Made by a program: the position numbers and the translations under genes. Source: Nucisporomicrobium flavum (GTDB taxonomy: Bacteria > Actinomycetota > Actinomycetes > Mycobacteriales > Micromonosporaceae). Taken from it: a stretch of DNA of 64,000 nt. Under the pieces are notes generated by a model. That model had not been told where the DNA came from. It worked only from the letters and a program-made list of their open reading frames with translations, and ran no database searches. The stretch's first letter is position 1; each line of letters begins with the position of its first letter. Where the stretch lies: assembly GCF_016464385.1 (NCBI RefSeq), contig NZ_JADMLH010000009.1:65267-129266 (forward strand), given 5' to 3'. This document shows, in pieces, positions 29,690 to 37,429 of the stretch.

Positions 29690-29899
29690 TCAGCCGCGGC
29701 CGGGGCGCCGGCCGTAGAAGCGGCGGCCGCTGCCCGAGCCGGAGCGCGGGCCGCTGCCGACACCGGCGAGGTAGAGGGAGAGCAGCAGCAGGCCCAGCGA
29801 GGCGAAGGTGGGGAAGTTGAACAGGTCGGTCGTCTTCACGTCGAACAGGTCGAGAAGCAGGTAGATACCGAAGACGACGGCCGCGGCGATCGCGAGCAT
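29690..29899 (-). CDS. Small two-helix membrane protein
   Basis: A 69-residue protein with two hydrophobic segments (AIAAAVVFGIYLLLDLF and ASLGLLLLSLYLAGV) and a Gly/Arg/Ser-rich basic tail (RSGSGSGRRFYGRRPGRG). I start at the ATG at 29899, which has GGAGG five bases upstream; an earlier in-frame ATG lies in that ribosome binding site. It lies 79 bp ahead of rarA on the same strand. No function can be assigned. Confidence 0.7.
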   Translation of the reverse strand: MLAIAAAVVFGIYLLLDLFDVKTTDLFNFPTFASLGLLLLSLYLAGVGSGPRSGSGSGRRFYGRRPGRG

Positions 29900-29970
29900 G
29901 GGGTCCTCCATGTGGGGGGTGAGAGCACTTGGCCTGCTCATACCCGGGCGCTGGTCGCACGCAAACCCCA

Positions 29971-31236
29971 TCACGGCGCGGGTACGACCTCCTGCGGTCC
30001 CGCCGCCACGGTTTCCGGCGTGGCGCGCCGGCCCACCAGGTAGAGCGGAGCGGCGGCCGCCAGCACCGCGGCGCCCAGCAGCAGCGCCGCCACGAGGCTC
30101 ACGTGCGCGGCGACCGCCGTCAGCACGACCAGGCCGAGCGCGCCGGCGGGCTGACTGATCATCGAGTTCAGCGAGAGCAGGCTCGCCCGGTACGGGCCGT
30201 CGACCTGCCGGTGCAGCAGTCCGTTGTGGACCGGCGACGCGGCGCCGTGGACGGTGTAGCAGATCAGGAACGCCGCGACGACGCCCACCGGTCCGGCGAA
30301 CACGGCCATGCCGACGACGGTCAGCCCCTGCAGGATCCGCAGGGTGAAGCCGGTCCAGGGCGCCCCGATCCGGCGGGCGAGCAACGGGACCAGCGCGGCC
30401 CCGGCGGCGGACGCGAGCCAGGCCGCCGACCCGACAGGGCCCATCAGCGCCGATGCCTCGGTGGGATCGCCGAGCACGTCGGCCAGGCGTACGGGGGTCA
30501 GGCTCTCGAAGGTGATCATGCCGAAGCCCCAGAAGACCTCCACCGCGACCAGCGCCACGATGACGCGGGAGCGGCGCAGCAGCCGGAGCGCTCCCCCGAC
30601 GGCCGCCGGGACCCCGCGGACGGAGGCGGCCAGCGCGGCGAGACCCCGGCCCCGGCGCTCCTCGGTCATCAGCGTCGCCACGGCGACCATGGAGACGATC
30701 TGCAGCGTGAGGGCGACGTACACGGGCAGGCTGAGCGCGGTGACCGGGCCGATCGGGCCGAGGGCGACCAGCCCGCCGGTGAGGAGCGCGCCGGCCGCGA
30801 TGGCGATGCCGAGCACCGCGCCGCTGCGGCTCAGCCCGGTCTCGATGTCCGCCTGGTCGTCCGCGGCCAGCGCGTGGTCGACGTACCAGGCTTCGAGGGG
30901 TCCGCTGTCGAGCGCGCGGTAGACGCCCTGCAGCACGTAGAAGACGACGAAGAGCGCCACCGAGTCGGCGACCGTGAGCAGCGTCAGCGCGGCGATGTCG
31001 ACGGCGCCGGCCAGCAGCAGCACGGGCCGGCGGCCGAGCGCGTCGGACAGGCCACCGGTCGGCAGCTCGAGCAGCAGCACGGTGATGCCCTGCAGGGCGG
31101 CGGCCGAGCCGTACTGGGCGAGGGTCAGCCCGCGTTCCAGCGGGAGCAGGACGATCACCGGGATCATCAGGCCCACCGGCAGCCAGCGCAGGGCGATCAG
31201 CACGAGGAAGCGGCGGCGCGCCTGGGCGGCGGTCAC
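29971..31236 (-). CDS. MFS transporter
   Basis: A 421-residue major facilitator with about 12 hydrophobic segments. The loop GGLSDALGRRPVLLLAG is the MFS motif A between helices 2 and 3. The substrate is unknown; multidrug export is likely given its regulator. The GTG start overlaps the stop of the ArsR-type regulator (GTGA), so the pair is one operon. Confidence 0.85.
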   Translation of the reverse strand: MTAAQARRRFLVLIALRWLPVGLMIPVIVLLPLERGLTLAQYGSAAALQGITVLLLELPTGGLSDALGRRPVLLLAGAVDIAALTLLTVADSVALFVVFYVLQGVYRALDSGPLEAWYVDHALAADDQADIETGLSRSGAVLGIAIAAGALLTGGLVALGPIGPVTALSLPVYVALTLQIVSMVAVATLMTEERRGRGLAALAASVRGVPAAVGGALRLLRRSRVIVALVAVEVFWGFGMITFESLTPVRLADVLGDPTEASALMGPVGSAAWLASAAGAALVPLLARRIGAPWTGFTLRILQGLTVVGMAVFAGPVGVVAAFLICYTVHGAASPVHNGLLHRQVDGPYRASLLSLNSMISQPAGALGLVVLTAVAAHVSLVAALLLGAAVLAAAAPLYLVGRRATPETVAAGPQEVVPAP

Positions 31237-31793
31237 TTGTCGACCCTCGGCAGCGCGTACATGTAGAAGAAGACCTGCCTGGCGCCCGCCGCCGGGCCGG
31301 CCTCGCGATAGCGCTCGACGACCGCGGCGAGCTCGGCCTGCAGGTCGTTCAGCTGCTCCGGCGAGAGGTTGAGCCCGTAGTCGGAGAAGTTGGCGGCCTG
31401 GCGCCACTCGGGGGACTCGTCGTCGCGGGCACGCTGCCACGCCTCGGCGTTCTCGACCATCAACTCCAGGGCACGACCCTCGAGCCAGTCGGAGGCGGCG
31501 GTCGCGTCGGGGTCGCCGGTGTAGTTGTCGCGCTGCCAGCTCGACACCTCGTGCGCGGAGCGCCACCAGCGTTCCCGGCCGCCGCCGGGCCGCTCCTCCT
31601 CGACGACGAGACCCGCGTCGGCCAGCTGCCGCAGGTGATAGCTGGTCGCCCCGGTGTTGGTGTCCAGCGCCTGCGCCAGCCGGGTAGCCGTGGCCGGCCC
31701 GTCCAGCCGCAGCCGGCCCAGCAGCCGGAACCGCAGCGGGTGGGCGAGCACGCGGATCTGCTGGGCATCGAGGTGGACCTCACGCTGTTCCAT
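31233..31793 (-). CDS. ArsR-family winged-helix transcriptional regulator
   Basis: A 186-residue regulator. Residues about 10-80 form an ArsR-type winged helix (IRVLAHPLRFRLLGRL...TNTGATSYHLRQLADAGLV), with no metal-binding Cys pair. The C-terminal half is charged and helical, as in the HTH_20 group often paired with transporters. It is coupled to the MFS gene. Three TTGTGC-type half-sites cover the divergent intergenic region. Confidence 0.88.
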   Translation of the reverse strand: MEQREVHLDAQQIRVLAHPLRFRLLGRLRLDGPATATRLAQALDTNTGATSYHLRQLADAGLVVEEERPGGGRERWWRSAHEVSSWQRDNYTGDPDATAASDWLEGRALELMVENAEAWQRARDDESPEWRQAANFSDYGLNLSPEQLNDLQAELAAVVERYREAGPAAGARQVFFYMYALPRVDK

Positions 31794-31798
31794 ATCTA

Positions 31799-31826
31799 GC
31801 ACAATAGTTGTGCACAGAAATTGTGC
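31799..31826. promoter_or_regulatory. Candidate operator of the ArsR/MFS and GNAT promoters
   Basis: GCACAA-TAG-TTGTGC (31799-31813) is a perfect 15-bp interrupted palindrome six bases upstream of the ArsR start. A further TTGTGC half-site lies at 31821-31826. The position between the divergent regulator and acetyltransferase genes fits autoregulation. Confidence 0.65.
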
Positions 31827-31851
31827 AAGACTTCTATGCAAGGATGTGGTC

Positions 31852-32334
31852 ATGATCGGGGTGAGGCAGGCGGGACCGGCGGACGCCACCGAACTGATGC
31901 GGCTGCGCAAGGTCATGCTCGACTCGATGCGCGACACTCCCAGCCCCGGCGGCGAGTGGCAGGACGCCGGCCGCGCGCTCCTGCAACGGCAGCTCGCCGA
32001 CCCGGACGGGATGGTCGCCGCGTTCGTCGTCGACCGCCCCGGCGCACCCGGGCTCGCGGCCTGCGTCGTGGGCGCGGTGGATCAGCGCCTCCCGAACCCG
32101 TCCGACCCGACCGGACTCCGGGGGTACGTCTACAGCGTCGCAACGGACCCGGCGTACCGCCGCCGCGGCTACTCACGCGCCTGCATGACCGCACTCATCG
32201 ACTGGTACGCCCGCCGCGGCATCCGCGCCGTCGACCTGCGTGCCTCGCCGGACGCCGAGCCGCTCTACGCGTCGCTGGGGTTCCGGCGTACGCCCGACCC
32301 GGCCATGCGGCTGATCGTCAACCGGCCAGCTTGA
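31852..32334 (+). CDS. GNAT-family N-acetyltransferase
   Basis: A 160-residue acetyl-CoA-dependent acyltransferase of unknown substrate. The GNAT core is visible: VYSVATDPAYRRRGYSRACM is the acetyl-CoA pyrophosphate loop (R-R-R-G-Y-S), followed by LRASPDAEPLYASLGFRR. It is divergent from ArsR/MFS and shares the TTGTGC element. The end overlaps the GyrI-like gene by 17 bp on the other strand. Confidence 0.88.
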   Translation: MIGVRQAGPADATELMRLRKVMLDSMRDTPSPGGEWQDAGRALLQRQLADPDGMVAAFVVDRPGAPGLAACVVGAVDQRLPNPSDPTGLRGYVYSVATDPAYRRRGYSRACMTALIDWYARRGIRAVDLRASPDAEPLYASLGFRRTPDPAMRLIVNRPA

Positions 32335-32824
32335 ACAGCAGCGTGGTCTCCCACTTGTGCATGTCGGGCTCCACGGCCGGATCGGTCCGCAGCACCTCCA
32401 GCCGGGCACCCCACACCTCACCCTCGGGCGTCGGCGTACGGTCCCACTCCAGCCCCCGCCGCTGAGCCCAGTCCAGCAGGCTCGCGGTGACCCCCATCAG
32501 CTCGTCCGGGTGCCCGACGTGCGTCACGGTCGCGTACCGCCCGGCGGGCAGCACGTCGACGAAGACCGGCTCGTCGACCTCGATCGGCGCGCTCACCGGG
32601 ATGCCCGCCTCGACCACCAGTTCCGCCGACATGTCGATCACCCGGTACCGGAAGAACGGCGCCCCGGCCGGCGCCACGCCCCGCTCCCCCAGCCACCCGA
32701 ACATCCCGGGCAGATGATCGGCGACCCGGGCGAACTCGGTCATGGTGATCGACTCGCGCCGACCGACGTACACCTGCTCGGAGCGCTCCACGATGGTGGG
32801 TTCAGCCAGCATGACCCTCATCAT
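32318..32824 (-). CDS. GyrI-like / effector-binding domain protein
   Basis: A 168-residue stand-alone effector-binding domain of the type found at the C-terminus of AraC and MerR regulators (segments GVAPAGAPFFRYRVID and VDVLPAGRYATVTHVG, and the buried acidic ExxxP-like strand). Such proteins bind cationic or hydrophobic small molecules, and some hydrolyse or buffer them. The start is uncertain: ATGs at 32824, 32821 and 32812 are all possible, and the first overlaps the previous gene by 23 bp. Confidence 0.8.
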   Translation of the reverse strand: MMRVMLAEPTIVERSEQVYVGRRESITMTEFARVADHLPGMFGWLGERGVAPAGAPFFRYRVIDMSAELVVEAGIPVSAPIEVDEPVFVDVLPAGRYATVTHVGHPDELMGVTASLLDWAQRRGLEWDRTPTPEGEVWGARLEVLRTDPAVEPDMHKWETTLLFKLAG

Positions 32825-33641
32825 GACGGCTCGGCGGCCCGAGCGCCTCCGTCACCGTGCGCAGCGGCGTCTTCAGCAGGCCCGCGGCCCGGGTGGAGTC
32901 GAGACGGATGCAGCCCGGCCGGTTGCCCAGCCCGCCCTCGGCGGTCGTGCACACCGGAACCGAGGCGGGGTCGAGGCCGTGCGAGCGCGCCACGAGGCGG
33001 CCGAGGTCGGCGCGGGTCAGCGCCTCGGGGCCGGCCACGTTGATCGTTCCCGCGTGGTCCGAGGCCGCCAGTTCCAGGATCGCCGCGGCCAGGTCCGTGG
33101 CGTCGACCGGGCAGCGGATCTCGTCGGTGAACAGCGCGCCGGAGCGGCGGCCGGTGGCCAGGTCCAGCGCCAGGCGGACCTGTTTGCTGCGGTCGTCGCC
33201 CACGATCAGGGACGTGCGGACGATGACGGCCGCCGGGTCGATCGCCGCGACCGCGGTCTCCCCCGCCGCCTTGGCCGCGCCGTACGGGAAGATCGGGGTC
33301 GGCGGCTCGTCGTCGGCGTAAGGGAGGGGCCGCCCCGCGTGCACGGCGTCCGACGACACGTGGACGAGGCGGGCGCCCACTGTGGACGCACCGAGTGCCA
33401 CGTTCGCGGCGCCGTCCGCGCAGATCGTCCAGCTGTCCGCGCGGTAGGCGGTGTTCACGATCAGGTGCGGGCGGACCGCCGCGACCAGCGCGAGGAACGC
33501 GGCGCGGCCGGTGACGTCCACGGCCGTCCAGCCGGTCACCGTGGTCGTGGCCGTGCCCACCACCTCGTGGCCGGCCGCCGACGCGAGCCGCGCCACCTCT
33601 CCGCCGAGGTGGCCGCCCGCGCCGACGACCAGCGCGCGCAT
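32802..33641 (-). CDS. RmlD-like NAD(P)-dependent sugar-nucleotide reductase
   Basis: A 279-residue extended short-chain dehydrogenase. The Rossmann segment LVVGAGGHLGG, SSDAVHAG and the catalytic YGAAK pair (YxxxK) fit dTDP-4-dehydrorhamnose reductase relatives. No rmlA, rmlB or rmlC gene is nearby, so a role in rhamnose synthesis is doubtful. The ATG overlaps the aspS stop by one base. Confidence 0.8.
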   Translation of the reverse strand: MRALVVGAGGHLGGEVARLASAAGHEVVGTATTTVTGWTAVDVTGRAAFLALVAAVRPHLIVNTAYRADSWTICADGAANVALGASTVGARLVHVSSDAVHAGRPLPYADDEPPTPIFPYGAAKAAGETAVAAIDPAAVIVRTSLIVGDDRSKQVRLALDLATGRRSGALFTDEIRCPVDATDLAAAILELAASDHAGTINVAGPEALTRADLGRLVARSHGLDPASVPVCTTAEGGLGNRPGCIRLDSTRAAGLLKTPLRTVTEALGPPSRHDEGHAG

Positions 33642-35443
33642 CAGTTGGAGCGTTCGACCGGTACGGCCTGGCCGTCCGTGCCCGGCGTGCCGGCGCCCGC
33701 CTTCGCCTTCGCGTCGATGCCGGCCTCCTTGCGCTGGTCGGCCGTGATCGGGGTGGGCGCGCCGGTCAGCGGGTCGAAGCCGCCGCGGGTCTTCGGGAAG
33801 GCGATGACCTCGCGGATGGACTCGTTGCCCGACAGCAGCATGCAGGTGCGGTCCCAGCCGATCGCGATGCCGGCGTGCGGGGGCGGGCCGTACTTGAACG
33901 CCTCGAGGAGGAAGCCGAACTTGTCCTGGGCCTCCTCCGGGGAGATGCCGAGCAGGTCGAAGACCCGGCTCTGCACGTCGCCGCGGTGGATACGGACGCT
34001 GCCGCCGCCGATCTCGTTGCCGTTGCAGACGATGTCGTACGCGTACGCGAGGGCCTCGTCCGGCACGGACTCGAAATTGTCCATCCATTCCGCGTTGGGC
34101 GAGGTGAACGGGTGGTGCACGGCCGTCCAGCCGCCCTCGTCGGTCTTCTCGAACATCGGCGCGTCGACGACCCAGCAGAACGCCCACGCGGACTCGTCGA
34201 TCAGGCCCGCGCGCTTGGCGATCTCGATGCGGGCCGCGCCGAGCAGCTCCTGGGCCTCGCGGCGCTCGGTCGCAGCCGCGAAGAAGACGGCGTCACCCGG
34301 CTTGGCCCCGACCGCGTCGGCGAGGCCGCCGAGGTGCGAAGCCGACAGGTTCTTCGCGACCGGGCCGCGAGGCTCCCCCGTCTCGGAGTCGAGGACCACG
34401 TACGCCAGGCCGCGGGCGCCGCGGGCCTTGGCCCAGTCCTGCCAGCCGTCGAGCTCCTTGCGGGTCTGCGAGGCGCCGCCCGGCATGACGACCGCGCCGA
34501 CGTAGCCGCCCGCGTCGATCGCGCCGGCGAACACGCGGAACTCGGTGCCGCGCAGGTAGTCGGTGAGCTCGGTCAGCTCGACGCCGTAGCGCAGGTCGGG
34601 CTTGTCGGAGCCGTACCGGTTCATCGCGTCGTGCCAGGTGATCCGCGGGATCGGGGTGGGCACGGTGTAGCCGGCGAGCTCGCCCCACAGCTTGCTCACG
34701 AGCTCCTCGCCGAGCTCGATGATGTCGTCCTGGGTGACGAACGACATCTCGATGTCGAGCTGGGTGAACTCGGGCTGCCGGTCCGCGCGGAAGTCCTCGT
34801 CGCGGTAGCAGCGGGCGATCTGGTAGTACCGCTCCATGCCCGCGACCATCAGGAGCTGCTTGAACAGCTGCGGGGACTGCGGGAGCGCGTACCAGGTGCC
34901 GGGCTGCAGGCGTACGGGAACCAGGAAGTCGCGGGCGCCCTCCGGCGTCGACCGCGTCAGCGTCGGCGTCTCGATCTCGTTGAAGTCGCGGGCGTGCAGC
35001 ACCTCGCGGGCGATCTGGTTGGCGCGGCTGCGCAGCTTGAGCGCCTTCGCCGGGCCGGAGCGCCGCAGGTCGAGGTAGCGGTACTTGAGGCGCAGGTCGT
35101 CGCCGGCCTCGATGTTGTCGTCGACGGGCAGCGGCAGCGGCGCGGCCTCGGAGAGCACGACCAGCTCGCTGGCGACGACCTCGATCGCGCCGGTGGCCAG
35201 CTCGGGGTTCTCGTTGCCGGCGGGCCGGGCGGTCACCTCGCCGGTGACCTTGACGCAGAACTCGTTGCGCAGCGCGTGCGCGTCCTCCTCGCGGAAGACG
35301 ACCTGCACGACGCCGGACGCGTCCCGGAGGTCGACGAAGATCACGCCGCCGTGGTCGCGCCGGCGGGCCACCCACCCGGCGAGCGTCACCGTCTGGCCGG
35401 CGTGGTCGGCCCGCAGGCTGCCGGCGTCATGGGTACGGATCAC
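33641..35443 (-). CDS. aspS: Aspartate-tRNA(Asp/Asn) ligase
   Basis: Class II synthetase of 600 residues of the bacterial type: N-terminal OB anticodon-binding domain (LAGWVARRRDHGGVIFVDLRD), catalytic domain with motif 2 FRDE-like YRDEDFRADRQPEFTQLD, GAD insertion domain and motif 3 GIAIGWDR. Whether it is non-discriminating (also charging tRNA-Asn) cannot be read here, although no asnS is in the window. A short Gly/Pro/Asp tail extends the C-terminus. Confidence 0.96.
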   Translation of the reverse strand: MIRTHDAGSLRADHAGQTVTLAGWVARRRDHGGVIFVDLRDASGVVQVVFREEDAHALRNEFCVKVTGEVTARPAGNENPELATGAIEVVASELVVLSEAAPLPLPVDDNIEAGDDLRLKYRYLDLRRSGPAKALKLRSRANQIAREVLHARDFNEIETPTLTRSTPEGARDFLVPVRLQPGTWYALPQSPQLFKQLLMVAGMERYYQIARCYRDEDFRADRQPEFTQLDIEMSFVTQDDIIELGEELVSKLWGELAGYTVPTPIPRITWHDAMNRYGSDKPDLRYGVELTELTDYLRGTEFRVFAGAIDAGGYVGAVVMPGGASQTRKELDGWQDWAKARGARGLAYVVLDSETGEPRGPVAKNLSASHLGGLADAVGAKPGDAVFFAAATERREAQELLGAARIEIAKRAGLIDESAWAFCWVVDAPMFEKTDEGGWTAVHHPFTSPNAEWMDNFESVPDEALAYAYDIVCNGNEIGGGSVRIHRGDVQSRVFDLLGISPEEAQDKFGFLLEAFKYGPPPHAGIAIGWDRTCMLLSGNESIREVIAFPKTRGGFDPLTGAPTPITADQRKEAGIDAKAKAGAGTPGTDGQAVPVERSN

Positions 35444-35586
35444 GGAAACGTCTCCTCACACAGGTTCACAGGGCGCACCCGTCATTGTGTCAGGAGCGGC
35501 CGGGCGCCATCGCCACCGGCCCGGATCAGGGCCCGGTGGAGCCGGCCGCCCCCGGTGGCGGCGATCGCGGCCGGTCGCCCGGCGGC
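35444..35586. other. Intergenic region with a G+C-rich hairpin downstream of the membrane protein gene
   Basis: CCACCGG (35513-35519) and CCGGTGG (35533-35539) form the arms of a hairpin extended by GGCCC/GGGCC. It lies on the 3' side of the minus-strand membrane protein gene and upstream of aspS. There is no T-tract, so termination is only possible. No gene is seen. Confidence 0.4.
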
Positions 35587-36231
35587 TCAGCTCGCGGGCC
35601 ATGAGGTGGCGCGCAGCGTCGCCGTGCCGTCGCCGGTCACCTCCGCGACCTCGACGCGGACCAGGCTGCCGCTGGTCAGCACGCACAGGACCACGCCCTT
35701 CGCCACGGAGACGAGCTGCCCGGCGCCGAGCGGGCTGGTCCGGATCGTCTTCGCGCAGCCCGCGGCGTCCGTACGGGGATCGACCCCGTCGCCGGCCGCG
35801 ACCGCGCCGGGTGCCAGCGCCAGCCGGGGCCGCTCCCCGCCGCAGCTGCTGTCGTAGCGCAGGTCGCTGACCGGGCCGGGCGCGTTGACCCGCGGCTCGT
35901 CGAGGTCGAGGAACGTGATGCCGGTGCAGCCCGCCCGGATCCTGAGCCGCTCCTCGGCGTACGAGGCCACGCCGGCCGGCGACGACGCGTCCGGCGCGGG
36001 GATCGCCGCGGGAGCCCGGTCCCACGCCCGCCACGCCAGGACCGTGGCCGCACCGGCGACGGTGAGCGCGAGTCCGGCCAGCACGACCGCGGTCACGGCG
36101 AGCCGGCGGTGCGGTGCGGGCGGTTCGGCCTGCGGCGCGGGTGGGCCGAGCCGCTCGGTGGGCCCGTCCGGGTAGCCGTCCGGATCCTGCGGCCCGGCGT
36201 CGGGCGAGGTGGGTGCGCGGAAAACGGGCAT
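35587..36231 (-). CDS. Membrane-anchored protein with an extracytoplasmic Cys-containing domain
   Basis: A 214-residue protein of unknown family. The N-terminal 45 residues are Pro/Asp-rich and cytoplasmic. One membrane helix (LAVTAVVLAGLALTVAGAATVL) follows. The rest, about 140 residues, is outside and has four Cys (AGCTG, SSCGG, AGCAK, VLCVL) that could form two disulfides. The start at the ATG at 36231 gives a sensible N-terminus (MPVFRAP); longer in-frame starts would run into the Lrp promoter. Confidence 0.65.
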   Translation of the reverse strand: MPVFRAPTSPDAGPQDPDGYPDGPTERLGPPAPQAEPPAPHRRLAVTAVVLAGLALTVAGAATVLAWRAWDRAPAAIPAPDASSPAGVASYAEERLRIRAGCTGITFLDLDEPRVNAPGPVSDLRYDSSCGGERPRLALAPGAVAAGDGVDPRTDAAGCAKTIRTSPLGAGQLVSVAKGVVLCVLTSGSLVRVEVAEVTGDGTATLRATSWPAS

Positions 36232-36387
36232 GGACGACTCCGCTCGACGGGTCGGGTCGCACCCCGGCGAACGCGGGCGGCCGGGCCGCACGCCCGGCGA
36301 ACGCGGGCCTGCATCGACCCTAGGGGCCCGGCCCGGCGCCGCCCATCCCCCGAAAGGGACATGGCCTCCCACGGTGGACAAGGCGTC

Positions 36388-36400
36388 TAGAATCCTGCGG
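36388..36400 (+). promoter_or_regulatory. Probable leaderless promoter (-10 only) of the Lrp gene
   Basis: TAGAAT at 36388-36393 matches the TANNNT -10 pattern and ends seven bases before the ATG at 36401. There is no Shine-Dalgarno before that ATG. This spacing is characteristic of leaderless mRNAs, which are common in actinobacteria. No clear -35 hexamer is seen. Confidence 0.5.
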
Positions 36401-37429
36401 ATGAGCCCCCGTACCGGGTCGGAAACCGTCGCTATTGACAAGCTGGACCGTCAGATCCTCCACGGGCTGCAATTGTCGCCGCGGGTGCCGTTCGCCCGGC
36501 TGGCCGCGGTGCTGGGCGTCTCGGAGCAGACCGTGGCCCGGCGATACCAGCGGATGCGGACCCAGGGGGTGGTCCGGGTCTTCGGCACGGCGGACCCGTC
36601 CCGGGCGCCGGGGGTCACGACGTGGCTGGTCCGCATCGGCTGCCGGCCCGGCACGGCGGCGGGGCTGGCGGACGCGCTGGCCCGGCGTACGGACGCCGGC
36701 TGGGTCACGATCGACGCGGGTGGCGCCCAGCTGACCTGCTCGGTGCGCACCTCCGACGACCGGCGCGGCGTACGCGAGGACCTCCTGCACCACCTGCCGC
36801 GCGCGGCCAACGTGCTGTCGGTGAGCGCGCACCAGGTGCTGCACCGGTTCGTCGGGCGCGGCGAGGCCGACTGGGTGGCGGCGGACGATCAGCTCGACCT
36901 GGACCAGCGCCGGGACCTGCTGTCCCGCCAGGACGACGACGCGGACCACGGCGACGCCCGGATCGAGGCGGCCGACCGGCAGTTGCTGGTCGCGCTCGCG
37001 CACGACGGCCGGGCCAGCTACGCGGCTCTGGCCGACGCCACCGGCTGGACCCAGCGCAAGGTGGCGCTGCGCCTGGCCGCCCTGACCGCTTCCGGCGCGC
37101 TCTACTTCGACCTGGACGCCGCCGTGACGCTGCTCGGCTTCCGCACGATGGCCCACCTGTGGTTCACGGTCGCCCCGTCGGACCTGGCGGCGGTCGGCGC
37201 GCAACTGGCCGACCACCGCCGGCTGGCGTGGGCCGCGGCGGTCACCGGCCCGGCGGCGATCGTGGCGAACGCGCTGTGCCGCGACGCCGCCGAGCTGTAC
37301 CGCTACCTGACGACCGAGGTGGCGGCGATCCCGCAGGTGCGCTCGTGCGAGACCGTACCGATCCACGACCGCGTCAAGCAGGCCGTGTCACTGGTGGACG
37401 GCGGCGTGCTCCGCGGGCCGGTCGTCTGA
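36401..37429 (+). CDS. Lrp/AsnC-family transcriptional regulator with two HTH units
   Basis: A 342-residue double-length Lrp protein. Each half has an AsnC-type HTH (IDKLDRQILHGLQL..., then EAADRQLLVALAHDGRASYAALA...) followed by a ligand-binding-like ferredoxin fold. Such tandem forms are common in actinomycetes and probably act as pseudo-dimeric units. It is convergent with a DHA2 exporter, overlapping it by 42 bp at the 3' ends. The ligand is unknown. Confidence 0.87.
   Translation: MSPRTGSETVAIDKLDRQILHGLQLSPRVPFARLAAVLGVSEQTVARRYQRMRTQGVVRVFGTADPSRAPGVTTWLVRIGCRPGTAAGLADALARRTDAGWVTIDAGGAQLTCSVRTSDDRRGVREDLLHHLPRAANVLSVSAHQVLHRFVGRGEADWVAADDQLDLDQRRDLLSRQDDDADHGDARIEAADRQLLVALAHDGRASYAALADATGWTQRKVALRLAALTASGALYFDLDAAVTLLGFRTMAHLWFTVAPSDLAAVGAQLADHRRLAWAAAVTGPAAIVANALCRDAAELYRYLTTEVAAIPQVRSCETVPIHDRVKQAVSLVDGGVLRGPVV

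Noticed and set aside
32802..33641. Assignment of the reductase as true RmlD
   Set aside because: No dTDP-rhamnose genes are nearby and the family is broad, so no gene symbol was given.
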